From UBA10329 sp964500205 (lineage in GTDB: Bacteria; Bacteroidota; Bacteroidia; UBA10329), in the NCBI GenBank assembly GCA_964500205.1, contig CAZCNS010000015.1, positions 1-64,000 on the forward strand: a stretch of DNA of 64,000 nucleotides. Direction: 5' to 3'. The notes under the pieces are model-generated. The model ran no database searches and was not told the DNA's origin. It was given only the letters and a program-made list of their open reading frames with translations. The position numbers and the translations under genes are program-made. Below are positions 1 to 8,458 of the stretch, piece after piece; the first letter of the stretch is position 1; every line of letters begins with the position of its first letter.

Positions 1-580
1 GAAGGGGGGGCTTAGAGATCTGCGTCCTATTGCAGGTTCGTCCAATCTACGATAGTAGAAATTGAAGGGGGGGCTTAGAGTTTTGGTCATTCGGGCGTGC
101 AGCTCCTATCTACGATAGTAGAAATTGAAGGGGGGGCTTAGAGTTCCTTCGCGGACAACCCAGCTTGCAATCTACGATAGTAGAAATTGAAGGGGGGGCT
201 TAGAGTTCAGACGCTTGCCTTTGTGCTTGTATCTACGATAGTAGAAATTGAAGGGGGGGCTTAGAGCAGCGTATGCACCTCCGTACTTGACGGATCTACG
301 ATAGTAGAAATTGAAGGGGGGGCTTAGAGTATGAGACCTACGGCATCCCTCGCCCGATCTACGATAGTAGAAATTGAAGGGGGGGCTTAGAGCTGGCCTT
401 GACGCTGAATTTTACGACATATCTACGATAGTAGAAATTGAAGGGGGGGCTTAGAGTATGGACATACAATGATGACACGATTATCTACGATAGTAGAAAT
501 TGAAGGGGGGGCTTAGAGCTTGTGCATGAGCTTTTCAGGGTTATATCTACGATAGTAGAAATTGAAGGGGGGGCTTAGAG
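1..580 (-). CRISPR. Type V-A CRISPR array (distal end cut by window edge)
   Basis: Nine complete, identical 36-bp repeats lie at 45-80, 108-143, 170-205, 231-266, 294-329, 357-392, 421-456, 483-518 and 545-580, plus a 17-bp partial repeat at 1-17. They separate nine unique spacers of 25-28 bp. On the minus strand the repeat ends in AATTTCTACTATCGTAGAT, the Cas12a crRNA handle, with stem TCTAC/GTAGA and loop TATC. Its 5' half contains a run of seven C. Transcription should run on the minus strand, away from cas2, so the newest spacers are expected near 545. No degenerate terminal repeat is visible because the far end lies outside the window. No spacer was recognised by eye as matching anything in the window. 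Confidence 0.98.
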
Positions 581-738
581 ACTTCCATGGCTGAAATCAG
601 CCCTTTTGCGCCCATATCTGGCGAAAATCCTCTGAACCACCCTGTTTGTCCTCTGTTTTTCACAGGTTCCTGTTGTGTGCCCTTCCGTTTTTGGCATCAA
701 GACGAAGGTTTGCAATTCTTCTTTGGCCCTCCCCTTTT
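581..738 (-). promoter_or_regulatory. CRISPR leader region
   Basis: This 158-bp non-coding stretch between the cas2 stop and the first repeat is where the leader and array promoter should be. Read on the minus strand it starts with an A-rich run next to the cas2 stop. I see no convincing TAnnTTTG element, so the call rests on position only. It could also carry the cas2 transcript into the array. Confidence 0.55.
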
Positions 739-1011
739 TTAAATGATAAGCAGATCGGTCTCATCGTTTTTGGCATAGCCGTAGCGCGTGATCTTGCAGG
801 TCTTGCTCATTTCAAAGATCATCACGCTGTCGCTCTGCTTGAACTTCTTGGCAAAATTGTATTTGATTTCTACAGTGATATTTTCAAGTGCCCTATCACT
901 GTTCCTGATTTCAAAGAGCGAATACTGCAATCGCGCTCCGAATTTACTCAGGAACTTCGAGAATCTGGTGCGAAGCTTGTCATTAGAGATGTCATACGAT
1001 ACGAGTAGCAT
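739..1011 (-). CDS. cas2: CRISPR-associated endoribonuclease Cas2
   Basis: This 90-residue protein is the usual Cas2 length. The N-terminus MLLVSYDIS is the first beta strand of the ferredoxin-like fold, with the conserved Asp at residue 7; the following RTRFSKFLSKFG matches the family helix. Cas2 is the dimeric core of the Cas1-Cas2 integrase that inserts spacers at the leader end. It is last in the adaptation operon, 5 bp after cas1 and 158 bp before the first repeat, so it is probably translated from the cas4-cas1-cas2 message. The ATG at 1009-1011 is the only sensible start. Confidence 0.96.
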   Translation of the reverse strand: MLLVSYDISNDKLRTRFSKFLSKFGARLQYSLFEIRNSDRALENITVEIKYNFAKKFKQSDSVMIFEMSKTCKITRYGYAKNDETDLLII

Positions 1012-1016
1012 GGTTA

Positions 1017-1982
1017 TCAGTCGTTTATGTTGAACACAGGATACTGGTCAATGGGGCGCTGGCGGATGAAGCAGCGGTAGTATTCCTGCACGTAGGTAAA
1101 CATCTCCTCTTTGTGGTCAAGAATGGCCTTGACAAGCCAGCGAGTGTAGTCTTTGTTGTGCTCAATGCTGAGCAGGTGCTGCCCTTTGACAAGGTTGAAA
1201 TGCTCCGATCGTAGCTGATACAGCCCGTGGGCCTTGCGCACCTGCCTGTCTATGATGCAGCGGAACGGCTCCACAAGGTCGCACACCAACGACTTGCGCT
1301 GATAGAAGCAGCGGTGATAAACGCCCTGATAGATATCGAAGCCATAGAGGCACAGCATGGCCTCCACCATGTTGAACAGATAGGTGTAACCGATGTCGAG
1401 GGTCGCGTTGAGCGGGTCGCACTTGATGCGCGGCCTGCGGCCCTTCCAGTCCAAGTCGGCAAACCAATGGCCGAAATAGAGCCGCGAAGCCGCACCCTCG
1501 GTGCCCAGCAGCAAATGCAGGTCCCGCGCCTCCACTGCCTGTGCCGCAAGGCCGTCCATTGAGGCGATGGCGGCCTTCAGTTCGGGCGACTTTCCGCGCA
1601 GGGTGCGCAGCAAAGCGGCCTGATTGGCGATCTTGTTCTGCACAAGGTGGCGGGCCACCTCCAGCCCGTCATAGCCGTACTGCATCCTGCGCAGTAGGAA
1701 GTTGCCCTCGGTGGCACTGTTCCAGATGCCGTAGGGCCGATGGCTGTAGGATAGCAGCAGCACCGAGAAGCCGAACTTACGGCTGCGCTCCAGCACGCCC
1801 GATGTAATGGTGGTACTGCCCACCACCCACAGGGCGAACATGCGGTGGCAGGTGGTCTGCAGCACCACTTCCCCTTGCTTGTCGGTGATGATGAGATTGT
1901 CGTTCTTGAACGATATGCGCTGGCCCTCGGTGGCAAAACAGATGACAACGCTCTTTGCTCTGAAATCGGGAAGGCTCAACAT
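1017..1982 (-). CDS. cas1: CRISPR-associated integrase Cas1
   Basis: This 321-residue protein is full length for Cas1 of type V-A loci. The three metal ligands are visible: Glu162 in GTEGAASR, His223 in GVYHR and Asp235 in CDLVEPFR. The N-terminal beta domain (about residues 1-85) precedes the all-alpha catalytic domain. Cas1 joins new spacers to the leader-proximal repeat as a complex with Cas2. The ATG at 1980-1982 overlaps the end of cas4 by 7 bp, which implies coupled translation; cas2 follows after 5 bp. Confidence 0.97.
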   Translation of the reverse strand: MLSLPDFRAKSVVICFATEGQRISFKNDNLIITDKQGEVVLQTTCHRMFALWVVGSTTITSGVLERSRKFGFSVLLLSYSHRPYGIWNSATEGNFLLRRMQYGYDGLEVARHLVQNKIANQAALLRTLRGKSPELKAAIASMDGLAAQAVEARDLHLLLGTEGAASRLYFGHWFADLDWKGRRPRIKCDPLNATLDIGYTYLFNMVEAMLCLYGFDIYQGVYHRCFYQRKSLVCDLVEPFRCIIDRQVRKAHGLYQLRSEHFNLVKGQHLLSIEHNKDYTRWLVKAILDHKEEMFTYVQEYYRCFIRQRPIDQYPVFNIND

Positions 1983-2536
1983 AGGCTATGGTCGCACAGG
2001 TTATTATAGATGCAGTTTCGGCACTTGTTCTCATTAGCGATGAAGCCGGGCGCGCTCATGTCAAAGCTGTTGATATCGGCTATGAGCTGCTCGAATTTCT
2101 GCTGCATGACAGGGTCGTCCGGTGGCAACGGGATGGGATGTGAGCGGTTCTGCGAGATGTCATAGAGCACAATGCTCTTCACCTCATAACCCATCTCGGT
2201 CAGCGCATGGTAGTGGGCATAGACCTGAAAGACATAGCCATCATAAATGACTTTTATGTGCCGCTTGCGCTCCGAGAGCTTTCCGATTTCAACATCAAAC
2301 AAATCTATCTTGCCACAGAGACGGTAGCGGTCGCTATAGACCTCGGTGCCCTGAAGGATGTTCTTCCGGGTGGAATAGGTGCCCGTGTCTATGGTGGTGT
2401 GTGCGGCCTTGCCCTCGACCTGTGGCCGCTGCTGATACACCTCGCTTTTCCTGCTTCCATAGAGCTGATGGAAATAGATGCTGCGGGGGCAGAAGATGAA
2501 GTCGTTGAGGAACGACATGGGGATGTAGCTTTCCAT
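1976..2536 (-). CDS. cas4: CRISPR-associated exonuclease Cas4
   Basis: This 186-residue protein is a RecB-like nuclease with an Fe-S cluster. Four cysteines are placed as expected: Cys16 in FIFCPRS and Cys172, Cys175 and Cys181 in CRNCIYNNLC; an extra Cys186 is the last residue. The nuclease core shows the His of AAHTTID, the Asp of GKIDLFDVE and the helix motif YVFQVYAHYHAL. In type V-A systems Cas4 trims prespacers so that they carry a PAM-defined end and orientation. It begins the adaptation group and overlaps cas1 by 7 bp. A 245-bp gap filled with palindromic repeats separates it from cas12a. Confidence 0.95.
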   Translation of the reverse strand: MESYIPMSFLNDFIFCPRSIYFHQLYGSRKSEVYQQRPQVEGKAAHTTIDTGTYSTRKNILQGTEVYSDRYRLCGKIDLFDVEIGKLSERKRHIKVIYDGYVFQVYAHYHALTEMGYEVKSIVLYDISQNRSHPIPLPPDDPVMQQKFEQLIADINSFDMSAPGFIANENKCRNCIYNNLCDHSLC

Positions 2537-2546
2537 TGGGCGGGGT

Positions 2547-2730
2547 CTTTTTCTACCAAATGTTCGCCCCTACGGGGCTACCTTACCGTTGTTTGCCTTT
2601 CGGTTCTACCATAAGGACATCCCTACGGGATTTTTTTCCTGCGTCAAGCCCCATCGGGGCGACCCTATGGTAGCCATGCAGCCAATTCCGCGTATACAAG
2701 CCCCATCGGGGCGAACGTATGGTGGCCTTG
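2547..2730. repeat. REP-like palindromic repeats between cas12a and cas4
   Basis: Four related units lie in the 245-bp gap. Units at 2551-2578 and 2602-2637 begin TTCTACCA and carry C-run/G-run palindromes such as GCCCCTACGGGGC (2566-2578). Units at 2646-2675 and 2699-2728 carry CCCCATCGGGG and end ATGGTAG or ATGGTGG, so they point the other way. The 2602-2637 unit is almost the same as the core of the 50-bp tandem repeat at 46511-46674, so this is a dispersed family. Facing palindromes here may pause or end transcription, or stabilise the cas12a transcript end. Confidence 0.75.
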
Positions 2731-2781
2731 CGACCCACTACGATACATTCATGCCCACATCAGGCTGGGCGGCCCTATGAT

Positions 2782-5700
2782 TCACCCCAACCTGTCCGTC
2801 ACATAATCCGCCCATTCGGCACCCGTGATGCGCAGGTCCTTATCGCCCCTTTTCATCTTGTGCACCAGCAGTTGGCCTTTCAGCGCAATGTGATAGGCTC
2901 CGTTGGCATCGGGGTCTTTCGGTTCGTCTTCCTTGGCCTGTCGGCTGTCAAAGAAACGGCCATTGGCATCCGCCACGGGCGAGAGCAGGTAATCCTTGCC
3001 CTTGTCGTCCGTGTAGCGCATCTGCAACGTGAGGCGCAGCAGCCACAGCAGTTCCTTGAAGAATGCCGCACTGTCCACGGCAGCGATGACTGCCCTCAGG
3101 TCGGTGCCGTCACCGTATGCAATGCCGCTATCATCCAGCAGTTTTTCCAAGCGTTGGGTCACGTCAACAGGCTCGTTCTTGCGCTGCGTGGGCAGGTATT
3201 GCCAGCGGTCGCCACGGGTGCAGATGGTCCATTTGCCGTTGGTCACCTTCGCGGCTTTGTCTCCCGTGAATCGGTTGGCATCGGCCACGAACTCAAACCA
3301 CCCTTTGGCCGCATTGTAGCGTATGCCATCGAACCGGGCCATGAATTCCTTGGCCTTCTTCTCATTCTCATACTTGGGATACAGCATGTTGATGAAGCCC
3401 GTGGCGGGGTCTATCTTGCTGGTGTTGGCCGCAGGGATGTAGAAGATGAAGCCTGTCTGCTTGCCCATGGCCTTGAAGCTCTCGAACGGTGCTGAGAGCT
3501 GATAGGCGTTCAGCAGTCCGCCCGGTGCGGTAGGCTCGGCATCTTTGAACAGCAGGTGGTTGAGCTTGTCCATCAGCATCTTCTCCAGCTTCTGATACAC
3601 CTGCTTCTCCACCTTCATGCGCCCACGCTTGAATCCGAAGTTGAGGTCTTCAAAAACCACAATGGCGTTGTGGTCAATCATTAGCCGTGCTATTTTATGC
3701 ACCACCTGGCTCAGGTAGCCCTCTTTCACCTGCTTGATGTTGCCGATAGCATCCCACGATTTCCGCGAGGCATCGCGCTGTTTCTCCATCCCGTCCAGCT
3801 TGTCGTGATAGTCAAAGCTGTGGTCGATGCCATTGTGGCTGTTGGTCACGGTGTTGAGCGACCCCTGTTCCTTGATGCGGCCCTGAGGGTCTATCACGGT
3901 GTAATAGGCCAAGTGCCGCTCTCCCCGGTCTATGCCGATAATGTTGACACCGGGATGGGCCTTGAGCGCATCGACCACTTTCTTGTTGAAAGCACCCGGT
4001 GTGGCATTACCCTCCTTGAAATTCAACGTAACGGGCACATGGAACTGAAACTTGTCCTCGGTGAAACGCCTGTCCTTTATCAGTTCGTAGTCGAAAGTGC
4101 TGCTGCGCTTGGGATTTTCAGGGTTCTTATTGGCTATGGACTGCCCTTTTGGATGAACGATGCGCTGCCCCGCTTCAATGGAAGCTGGCCGATGAAAAAC
4201 CTCGGCCTCGCCATTCAACTTGAACACCACATCGCGCAGGTTGGCCTCGTCAAACACCGCCTTCCAGTATAGGGTGTGCAGGTTGGGTCGGCCCTTGCTG
4301 TGAGGCGAGAAGTCCTTGTTGTAGATTTGGAAGAGGTACAGTTTGCCGTCTTTCACCAGTGCATTCACATAAGCCGAGGGCACGTCCGTAAAAGTGATGG
4401 TGTAGCCCTGTTGCGACACTTCCTGATAGAACTGGCTGATGTCCTCGTAGCTCGGTGTGGGCGAGAATTTGAAACCGAAATTCTTCCAGTCGGGGTGTTT
4501 GGCGATGGAAGCCTTGAAGAAATCAATCAGCGCGTGGCAGTCTTTGAGGTTGAAATCCTGTTTCTCATACCCCTCTTGCGGTGTGCCGTTCTTGCTGTGG
4601 GTTGCATGGTTGCGTATCCGCAGAATCTCAGTCGAGGGTGCGAACTCCTCTATCCGTGATTTGGAAAAGAACACCTTGGGCAGCATTTTATTTGCTCCCG
4701 GCAGCAGCTTGTAGTTCATCTTCTCGAAGCCATCCTCTCCGTTCTCGGCTTTCGGTGCCTTGGCCATAACCTTGTTGTGCTTCTTGTCCATGATGGCGAG
4801 GTAGTACATGCCGTCCTTCCGCAAGATCACAGAGGTGTTGTCCGCCTCTTTGTTCACGTCCCATCCTGCCAGCAACTGTACATTCTCGAAGTTCAGCTTG
4901 AACTTCTCAACGCTGTACGGCTTGCGGGTCATGAAGCTGCGCACCTTGTTGTAGAGCGGCACGGCTGTAGTGTCGAGGTGTCGGAACAGCTCATCATAGG
5001 CGTTGTAAAATCCAGTGTCCTTCTCCGGCATCTCGCCCCCTTCTTTCTTGGGCGGGGCCACATGGAAGGGCTTGATGAAATGCAGCACGTGCAGGTAGCT
5101 GTCCAAGTAGTCTTTGATGATGGCCTTTTCCGCACTTGTGGCCTGAATCAACCCTTTCTCGGGCCAATCTCTTTTGAGCAGCGGTTGCGCGGCCACATGC
5201 CGCTCTTCGAGCATACGGAACACATTGGCGCGCTCGTGTCCGTCCTTGCCCGTATCGATATTGCGCATGCCTTTTCTGAAATAGTCGGCTACGGGGTTGC
5301 GCTGGGCCAGCACGGCATCGCGCAGGGCGGGTTCCATCGTTTCGTTCCCTTCAAGAAAGGTGCGTAGCGCATCCTCTACCTCGGCCATGCTCACATAGCT
5401 GCGCTTCTGCTGCTTTTCTACGTCCTTCTTTGTCTTGAAACGGGCCTCCGTGTAAACTCTCAGCGCATCGGGTATCACACTCCATGACCCGAACATCTGC
5501 TGCGAGATGTCGGTCAGGGCTTTCGATTGCAGCCACACCCCGCTGAGGTCGTCCATGTCGGGCAGGGAGCGGATGAGCAATGCCTCAATGGCCTCCACCA
5601 GATGCACAGCGGCCTTGTCCGTCTCGTAGCCTGCCACATCCTTCTCATAGAATTCGCGGATGGCCGTCACGGCCTCGTTGGAATCCTCAAACTGCTCGGG

Positions 5701-6591
5701 CAGGTAGGAGGTCTGCTCCCTATCGCTCAGTATCTGCTTGAACAGTGGAGCAAGGAATGGGGCCTTTTTGTCTGCCTTTTCCTCTGCCACTTGACGGTAG
5801 AGGTTCACCTTCTCATTGATGCCCTGGCGCTTGGTGCCATCCTGCTCTGTTTTTCCACCCAAAATGGCATTGTATCGCTCTATGCCCGACTGCGTGAGAC
5901 AGAGGTTGAAGCTGTCGAGGGTGAAGAAGCTGTCGAGGGTTTCACCGTAAAGGTTTTCGGCCATGTCCTGTTCCACCCGACTAAGGTCAAGGCCATGCTG
6001 ACCCGTCAACTTGTAGTATGCGCGCAGGTTAGTGATGAACTTGGGCAGGTTCTCGTTCACAATGCGGAAGCTGATGGCCGTGCTCTGCTCCTTGTCTGTA
6101 TAGATGTTGTTGCGGTTCTCGTTGAACCCTTTGAAGTAGGTGGTAAATCCCTTGAAAGATTCCACCAGCTTGGCCTCCTCCTCTCTCCCATGCTCCCTGA
6201 GAAAGGCAGGGACAATCTTTTCAATCAGTGCTTTCTCGTCCTTTAGCGGGTTATTCCTAAGCGCGGCAGCCACCTCCTTCCGCAGCTTCTCTGCGGCTTT
6301 GTTGAGTGCATCCATATCGCGCTCCGGCTGCACATAGGCATCGTAGAATGCTCGCAGCCCTTCATCAGTCAGCCGTGCGTTCGATAATGCATGTTCAATG
6401 TATGCTTTGTGGTATTCATCAATGAGTTTCTTGACCAACTTGTAGTCCGCAGCCCGCTGTTCATCGCGTTTCAGAAGTCCTTTTTCCTTGATGTGTTTCA
6501 AGGTGTCGCCCTGCGGTCGGAGCTCGAACCGCAAGGTCTTGGAGAGCGAGTACTGCTTGGTGAATTCGGAAAAGATGCTGTTGTTTTTCAT
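2782..6591 (-). CDS. cas12a: CRISPR effector nuclease Cas12a (Cpf1)
   Basis: This 1269-residue protein is a full-length Cas12a, close in sequence to the Francisella enzyme. It is an RNA-guided DNA endonuclease that processes its own crRNAs and normally reads a T-rich PAM. The RuvC residues are present: Asp888 in GIDRGERHLAYYTV, Glu981 in VVFEDLNFGFKRGR and Asp1228 in DPDANGAYHIALKG. The Nuc-domain Arg is Arg1192 in LQMRYTDD. The crRNA-processing residues align as His813, Lys822 and Lys839, with the spacing of Francisella His843/Lys852/Lys869. A PAM-contact lysine is likely Lys667 in THSKNGTP. The REC lobe covers roughly residues 25-500. No truncation or lost catalytic residue is seen. It begins the minus-strand locus, with a possible control site at 6640-6664. 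Confidence 0.98.
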   Translation of the reverse strand: MKNNSIFSEFTKQYSLSKTLRFELRPQGDTLKHIKEKGLLKRDEQRAADYKLVKKLIDEYHKAYIEHALSNARLTDEGLRAFYDAYVQPERDMDALNKAAEKLRKEVAAALRNNPLKDEKALIEKIVPAFLREHGREEEAKLVESFKGFTTYFKGFNENRNNIYTDKEQSTAISFRIVNENLPKFITNLRAYYKLTGQHGLDLSRVEQDMAENLYGETLDSFFTLDSFNLCLTQSGIERYNAILGGKTEQDGTKRQGINEKVNLYRQVAEEKADKKAPFLAPLFKQILSDREQTSYLPEQFEDSNEAVTAIREFYEKDVAGYETDKAAVHLVEAIEALLIRSLPDMDDLSGVWLQSKALTDISQQMFGSWSVIPDALRVYTEARFKTKKDVEKQQKRSYVSMAEVEDALRTFLEGNETMEPALRDAVLAQRNPVADYFRKGMRNIDTGKDGHERANVFRMLEERHVAAQPLLKRDWPEKGLIQATSAEKAIIKDYLDSYLHVLHFIKPFHVAPPKKEGGEMPEKDTGFYNAYDELFRHLDTTAVPLYNKVRSFMTRKPYSVEKFKLNFENVQLLAGWDVNKEADNTSVILRKDGMYYLAIMDKKHNKVMAKAPKAENGEDGFEKMNYKLLPGANKMLPKVFFSKSRIEEFAPSTEILRIRNHATHSKNGTPQEGYEKQDFNLKDCHALIDFFKASIAKHPDWKNFGFKFSPTPSYEDISQFYQEVSQQGYTITFTDVPSAYVNALVKDGKLYLFQIYNKDFSPHSKGRPNLHTLYWKAVFDEANLRDVVFKLNGEAEVFHRPASIEAGQRIVHPKGQSIANKNPENPKRSSTFDYELIKDRRFTEDKFQFHVPVTLNFKEGNATPGAFNKKVVDALKAHPGVNIIGIDRGERHLAYYTVIDPQGRIKEQGSLNTVTNSHNGIDHSFDYHDKLDGMEKQRDASRKSWDAIGNIKQVKEGYLSQVVHKIARLMIDHNAIVVFEDLNFGFKRGRMKVEKQVYQKLEKMLMDKLNHLLFKDAEPTAPGGLLNAYQLSAPFESFKAMGKQTGFIFYIPAANTSKIDPATGFINMLYPKYENEKKAKEFMARFDGIRYNAAKGWFEFVADANRFTGDKAAKVTNGKWTICTRGDRWQYLPTQRKNEPVDVTQRLEKLLDDSGIAYGDGTDLRAVIAAVDSAAFFKELLWLLRLTLQMRYTDDKGKDYLLSPVADANGRFFDSRQAKEDEPKDPDANGAYHIALKGQLLVHKMKRGDKDLRITGAEWADYVTDRLG

Positions 6592-6639
6592 AACATCAAG
6601 TTTAGTGGTTTCTGACTTTATGGGACAAAAAAAGTATAT

Positions 6640-6664
6640 CAGACCGTAACCTATTTACGGTCTG
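6640..6664 (-). promoter_or_regulatory. Perfect inverted repeat upstream of cas12a
   Basis: The arms CAGACCGTA (6640-6648) and TACGGTCTG (6656-6664) pair perfectly around a 7-base loop, 48 bp before the cas12a start. In the minus direction the hairpin is followed by ATATAC and then seven T. It could be a repressor operator overlapping the promoter, or an imperfect intrinsic terminator/attenuator in the leader. The T-run starts six bases after the stem, which weakens the terminator reading. Confidence 0.55.
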
Positions 6665-7220
6665 CTCCTTTTTGAAAAAAAATCGTCTCTCCATTCTCAA
6701 CACCTCCCAATCACAGAATAACTCGAAAAGCAGCACGCCCATCGCCCGAAGGCGTTTGGTTTGCTCATCGTCCCATTACCGCGTTCCGACATAAACTCCC
6801 CCCAACCTCCCCTCCACCCCCAATTCTTAACTGCTAATTCCCCCTCATCTCCCAGCTCTCGTCCTTGTTGAACGAAGTGAAATCCCGCCACTGCGGGATC
6901 CCCTGTCCCTCCAAAAAAAACCGCCCAGCCCCTCCCCCAACCCCTCCCCGAAAGGGAGGGGAGCTGCGGCAGTGCGTTCATCAACTTCGGGGGGGGTCTT
7001 GTAGGGCGCTTTGCTGTTGATGGTTTGCAGCTTTTCCGCAATCAACAATCCCCACTCCACAATCAACAATCAACAATCAGCAATCAACAATCTTCCCGCA
7101 GTCGCGGGATTTCGCTTCGCTTCCCGCATGGGCGGGATTTCGCTTCGCTCAACAAAAAATCCGCCCCACCCATCCGCCTGAGACGGACAAGCAGGGCGGA
7201 GCATCTACAACCACAGCAAC
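6665..7220. repeat. Gene-free repeat-rich spacer upstream of the cas operon
   Basis: No credible gene is present. The stretch holds simple and dispersed repeats: a C-rich run with CCCCGAAAGGGAGGGG near 6943-6961, an ATCAACA-type microsatellite near 7040-7090, and copies of a GCGGGATTTCGCTTCGCT family near 6885-6905 and 7096-7152. The same family recurs near 9205-9242, 46238-46382 and 52018-52038. Near 7160-7200 there is a CCGCCTGAG element also found near 46880-46920. These look like intergenic repeat debris. Confidence 0.6.
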
Positions 7221-8039
7221 TCACCCCACCACCACAGTGGCCACCATGCTGTAGGGGCCGTTCTTGATCGGGGCCGAGCTGTTGATGTACTGCGCGAAGA
7301 CGTGCATCACCGAGCCGATGCGGTCGAGCGACACCTGCCGCTCTATGCTCGCGCGGGTCACCACCTCCAGCTCATAGCCATTGTGCGAGGGCAGGCCCGC
7401 CACTTGGTTCTGCTTGCCCTCCGCCTCAGGCGCGGTGCCCTGCTCATTCAGCGGCACGGGCGTTGGCGGCATGGGCGTTGGCGGCACGGGCGGCACGGGC
7501 TTTGGCGGTGCTGGCGGAGGCGGCACGGGCGCAGTGCCCAGCGGCTGAAAGCGGAAGTAGAAGGCTATGCCCGTGCTGTCGGGCAGCATCGATGCCCTGC
7601 CCTTGACGCCTGGCCGATTGAAACGCAGCCGCACCTTGCCACCGCCCAGTGCAGTAAGCGAGATCACAGGTGCCACCGTGATGTCGCCCTTAGGCTGCCG
7701 GGGCGTGAATCCGCGAGGGTTGAGTTCCATGCCCACGCGGTCGGCCAATGGGATGGTCGCATTGTTCACCAGGAAGCTCTGGACGAACGCACGCACAATG
7801 CGCTCCAGCTCCGCACGGGCGGTCTGGTAGGCCACCATCTGCTGCCGGGTGCGGTTCTCCTTGTTGGTCACCGCGCTGAACACCGGGCCGAATGCCGTGA
7901 TGGCATCCTGAAAGTCGGTCACCGGCTGCGGGGGCAGGTTCCATGCGGCCGCATTGGCCCCCACCGTAGCGGACAGGTTTTGGATGAACGAATAGAACTC
8001 CGTCATCTTGGTCGGGATGTAATCTGGTCTTCTTGACAT
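7221..8039 (-). CDS. Hypothetical protein with helical N-domain and proline-rich linker
   Basis: This 272-residue protein has no named function that I recognise. The first ~100 residues look helical and resemble a recurrent Bacteroidota family starting MSRRPDYIPTK, with an NRTRQQM-type middle helix. Residues about 170-200 are a Pro-rich linker made of PVPP and PPTP runs. The last ~70 residues look like a beta-sandwich. There is no signal peptide. Its 5' leader and an upstream phased-repeat block are duplicated at 47041-47595, where the gene survives only as its first 25 and last 8 codons. A structural or surface role is possible but not shown. Confidence 0.75.
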   Translation of the reverse strand: MSRRPDYIPTKMTEFYSFIQNLSATVGANAAAWNLPPQPVTDFQDAITAFGPVFSAVTNKENRTRQQMVAYQTARAELERIVRAFVQSFLVNNATIPLADRVGMELNPRGFTPRQPKGDITVAPVISLTALGGGKVRLRFNRPGVKGRASMLPDSTGIAFYFRFQPLGTAPVPPPPAPPKPVPPVPPTPMPPTPVPLNEQGTAPEAEGKQNQVAGLPSHNGYELEVVTRASIERQVSLDRIGSVMHVFAQYINSSAPIKNGPYSMVATVVVG

Positions 8040-8165
8040 GGCTTTTAAGTTTTAGTGAATCGTCAAGTGAAATTGAATTGTAATTGAATCTTCTTTTTTC
8101 GTGTGCCGGGTCTGTACCTGTACAAACGGGCGGCATGGTGCTTCAAGTTGCTGTCATGGGCATGT
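8037..8165 (-). repeat. Duplicated 5' leader block, copy A
   Basis: The first codon of the hypothetical gene and about 125 bp upstream match 47041-47169 closely, including GGCTTTTAAGTTTTAGT and ACAAACGGGCGGCA (plus-strand reading). A matching leader on two otherwise diverged loci suggests that it carries the promoter or a conserved untranslated element. The next ~45 bp upstream (8166-8210) have diverged between the copies and hold nothing I recognise. Confidence 0.75.
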
Positions 8166-8210
8166 AGTTTTTTGTTGAACAATGATTTAGGTAGCGTGGT
8201 CAGTTAAAAC

Positions 8211-8441
8211 GCTTCCTGATTTCCTGAGAGCCGAAGATTTTTCCTTCGCCACTGGGCCGATATTTTTCGCCTGAGATAAGCTCTCTTTTGTCACAGAAAA
8301 CACTCTCTTCACGAAAGAAGAAATAGTTTTCGCGAAAAATGTCCGTTCATTTATCAATGAAGCCCAATTCTTCGCGAAAACAAATCCTTCAGACATGACT
8401 GGACGGCTTTCAGTCGCGACTGAATGACCTTCCTTCGCGAA
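8211..8441 (-). repeat. 21-bp-phased degenerate repeat array A
   Basis: Eleven consecutive 21-bp units can be read on the minus strand. In the 8307-8446 part, dyad centres fall every 21 bp: 8311.5, 8332.5 (TTTTCGCGAAAA), 8353.5, 8374.5, 8395.5, 8416.5 (perfect 16-bp TTCAGTCGCGACTGAA) and 8437.5 (CTTCCTTCGCGAAAGAAG, near-perfect). Spacer bases between cores differ. In translation each unit would read [F/V/L]-[A/V]-K-x4, for example FAKNWAS, FAKTISS and FVKRVFS. The 21-bp step places all cores on one face of the helix. This may be a protein-binding array; coding is not excluded. Confidence 0.8.
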
Positions 8442-8458
8442 AGAAGAAGGCCCAGGGG

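Noticed and set aside
1..580. Possible self-targeting spacers
   Set aside because: Comparing spacers by eye with the window gave no match. A full-genome search was not possible here, so none is claimed.
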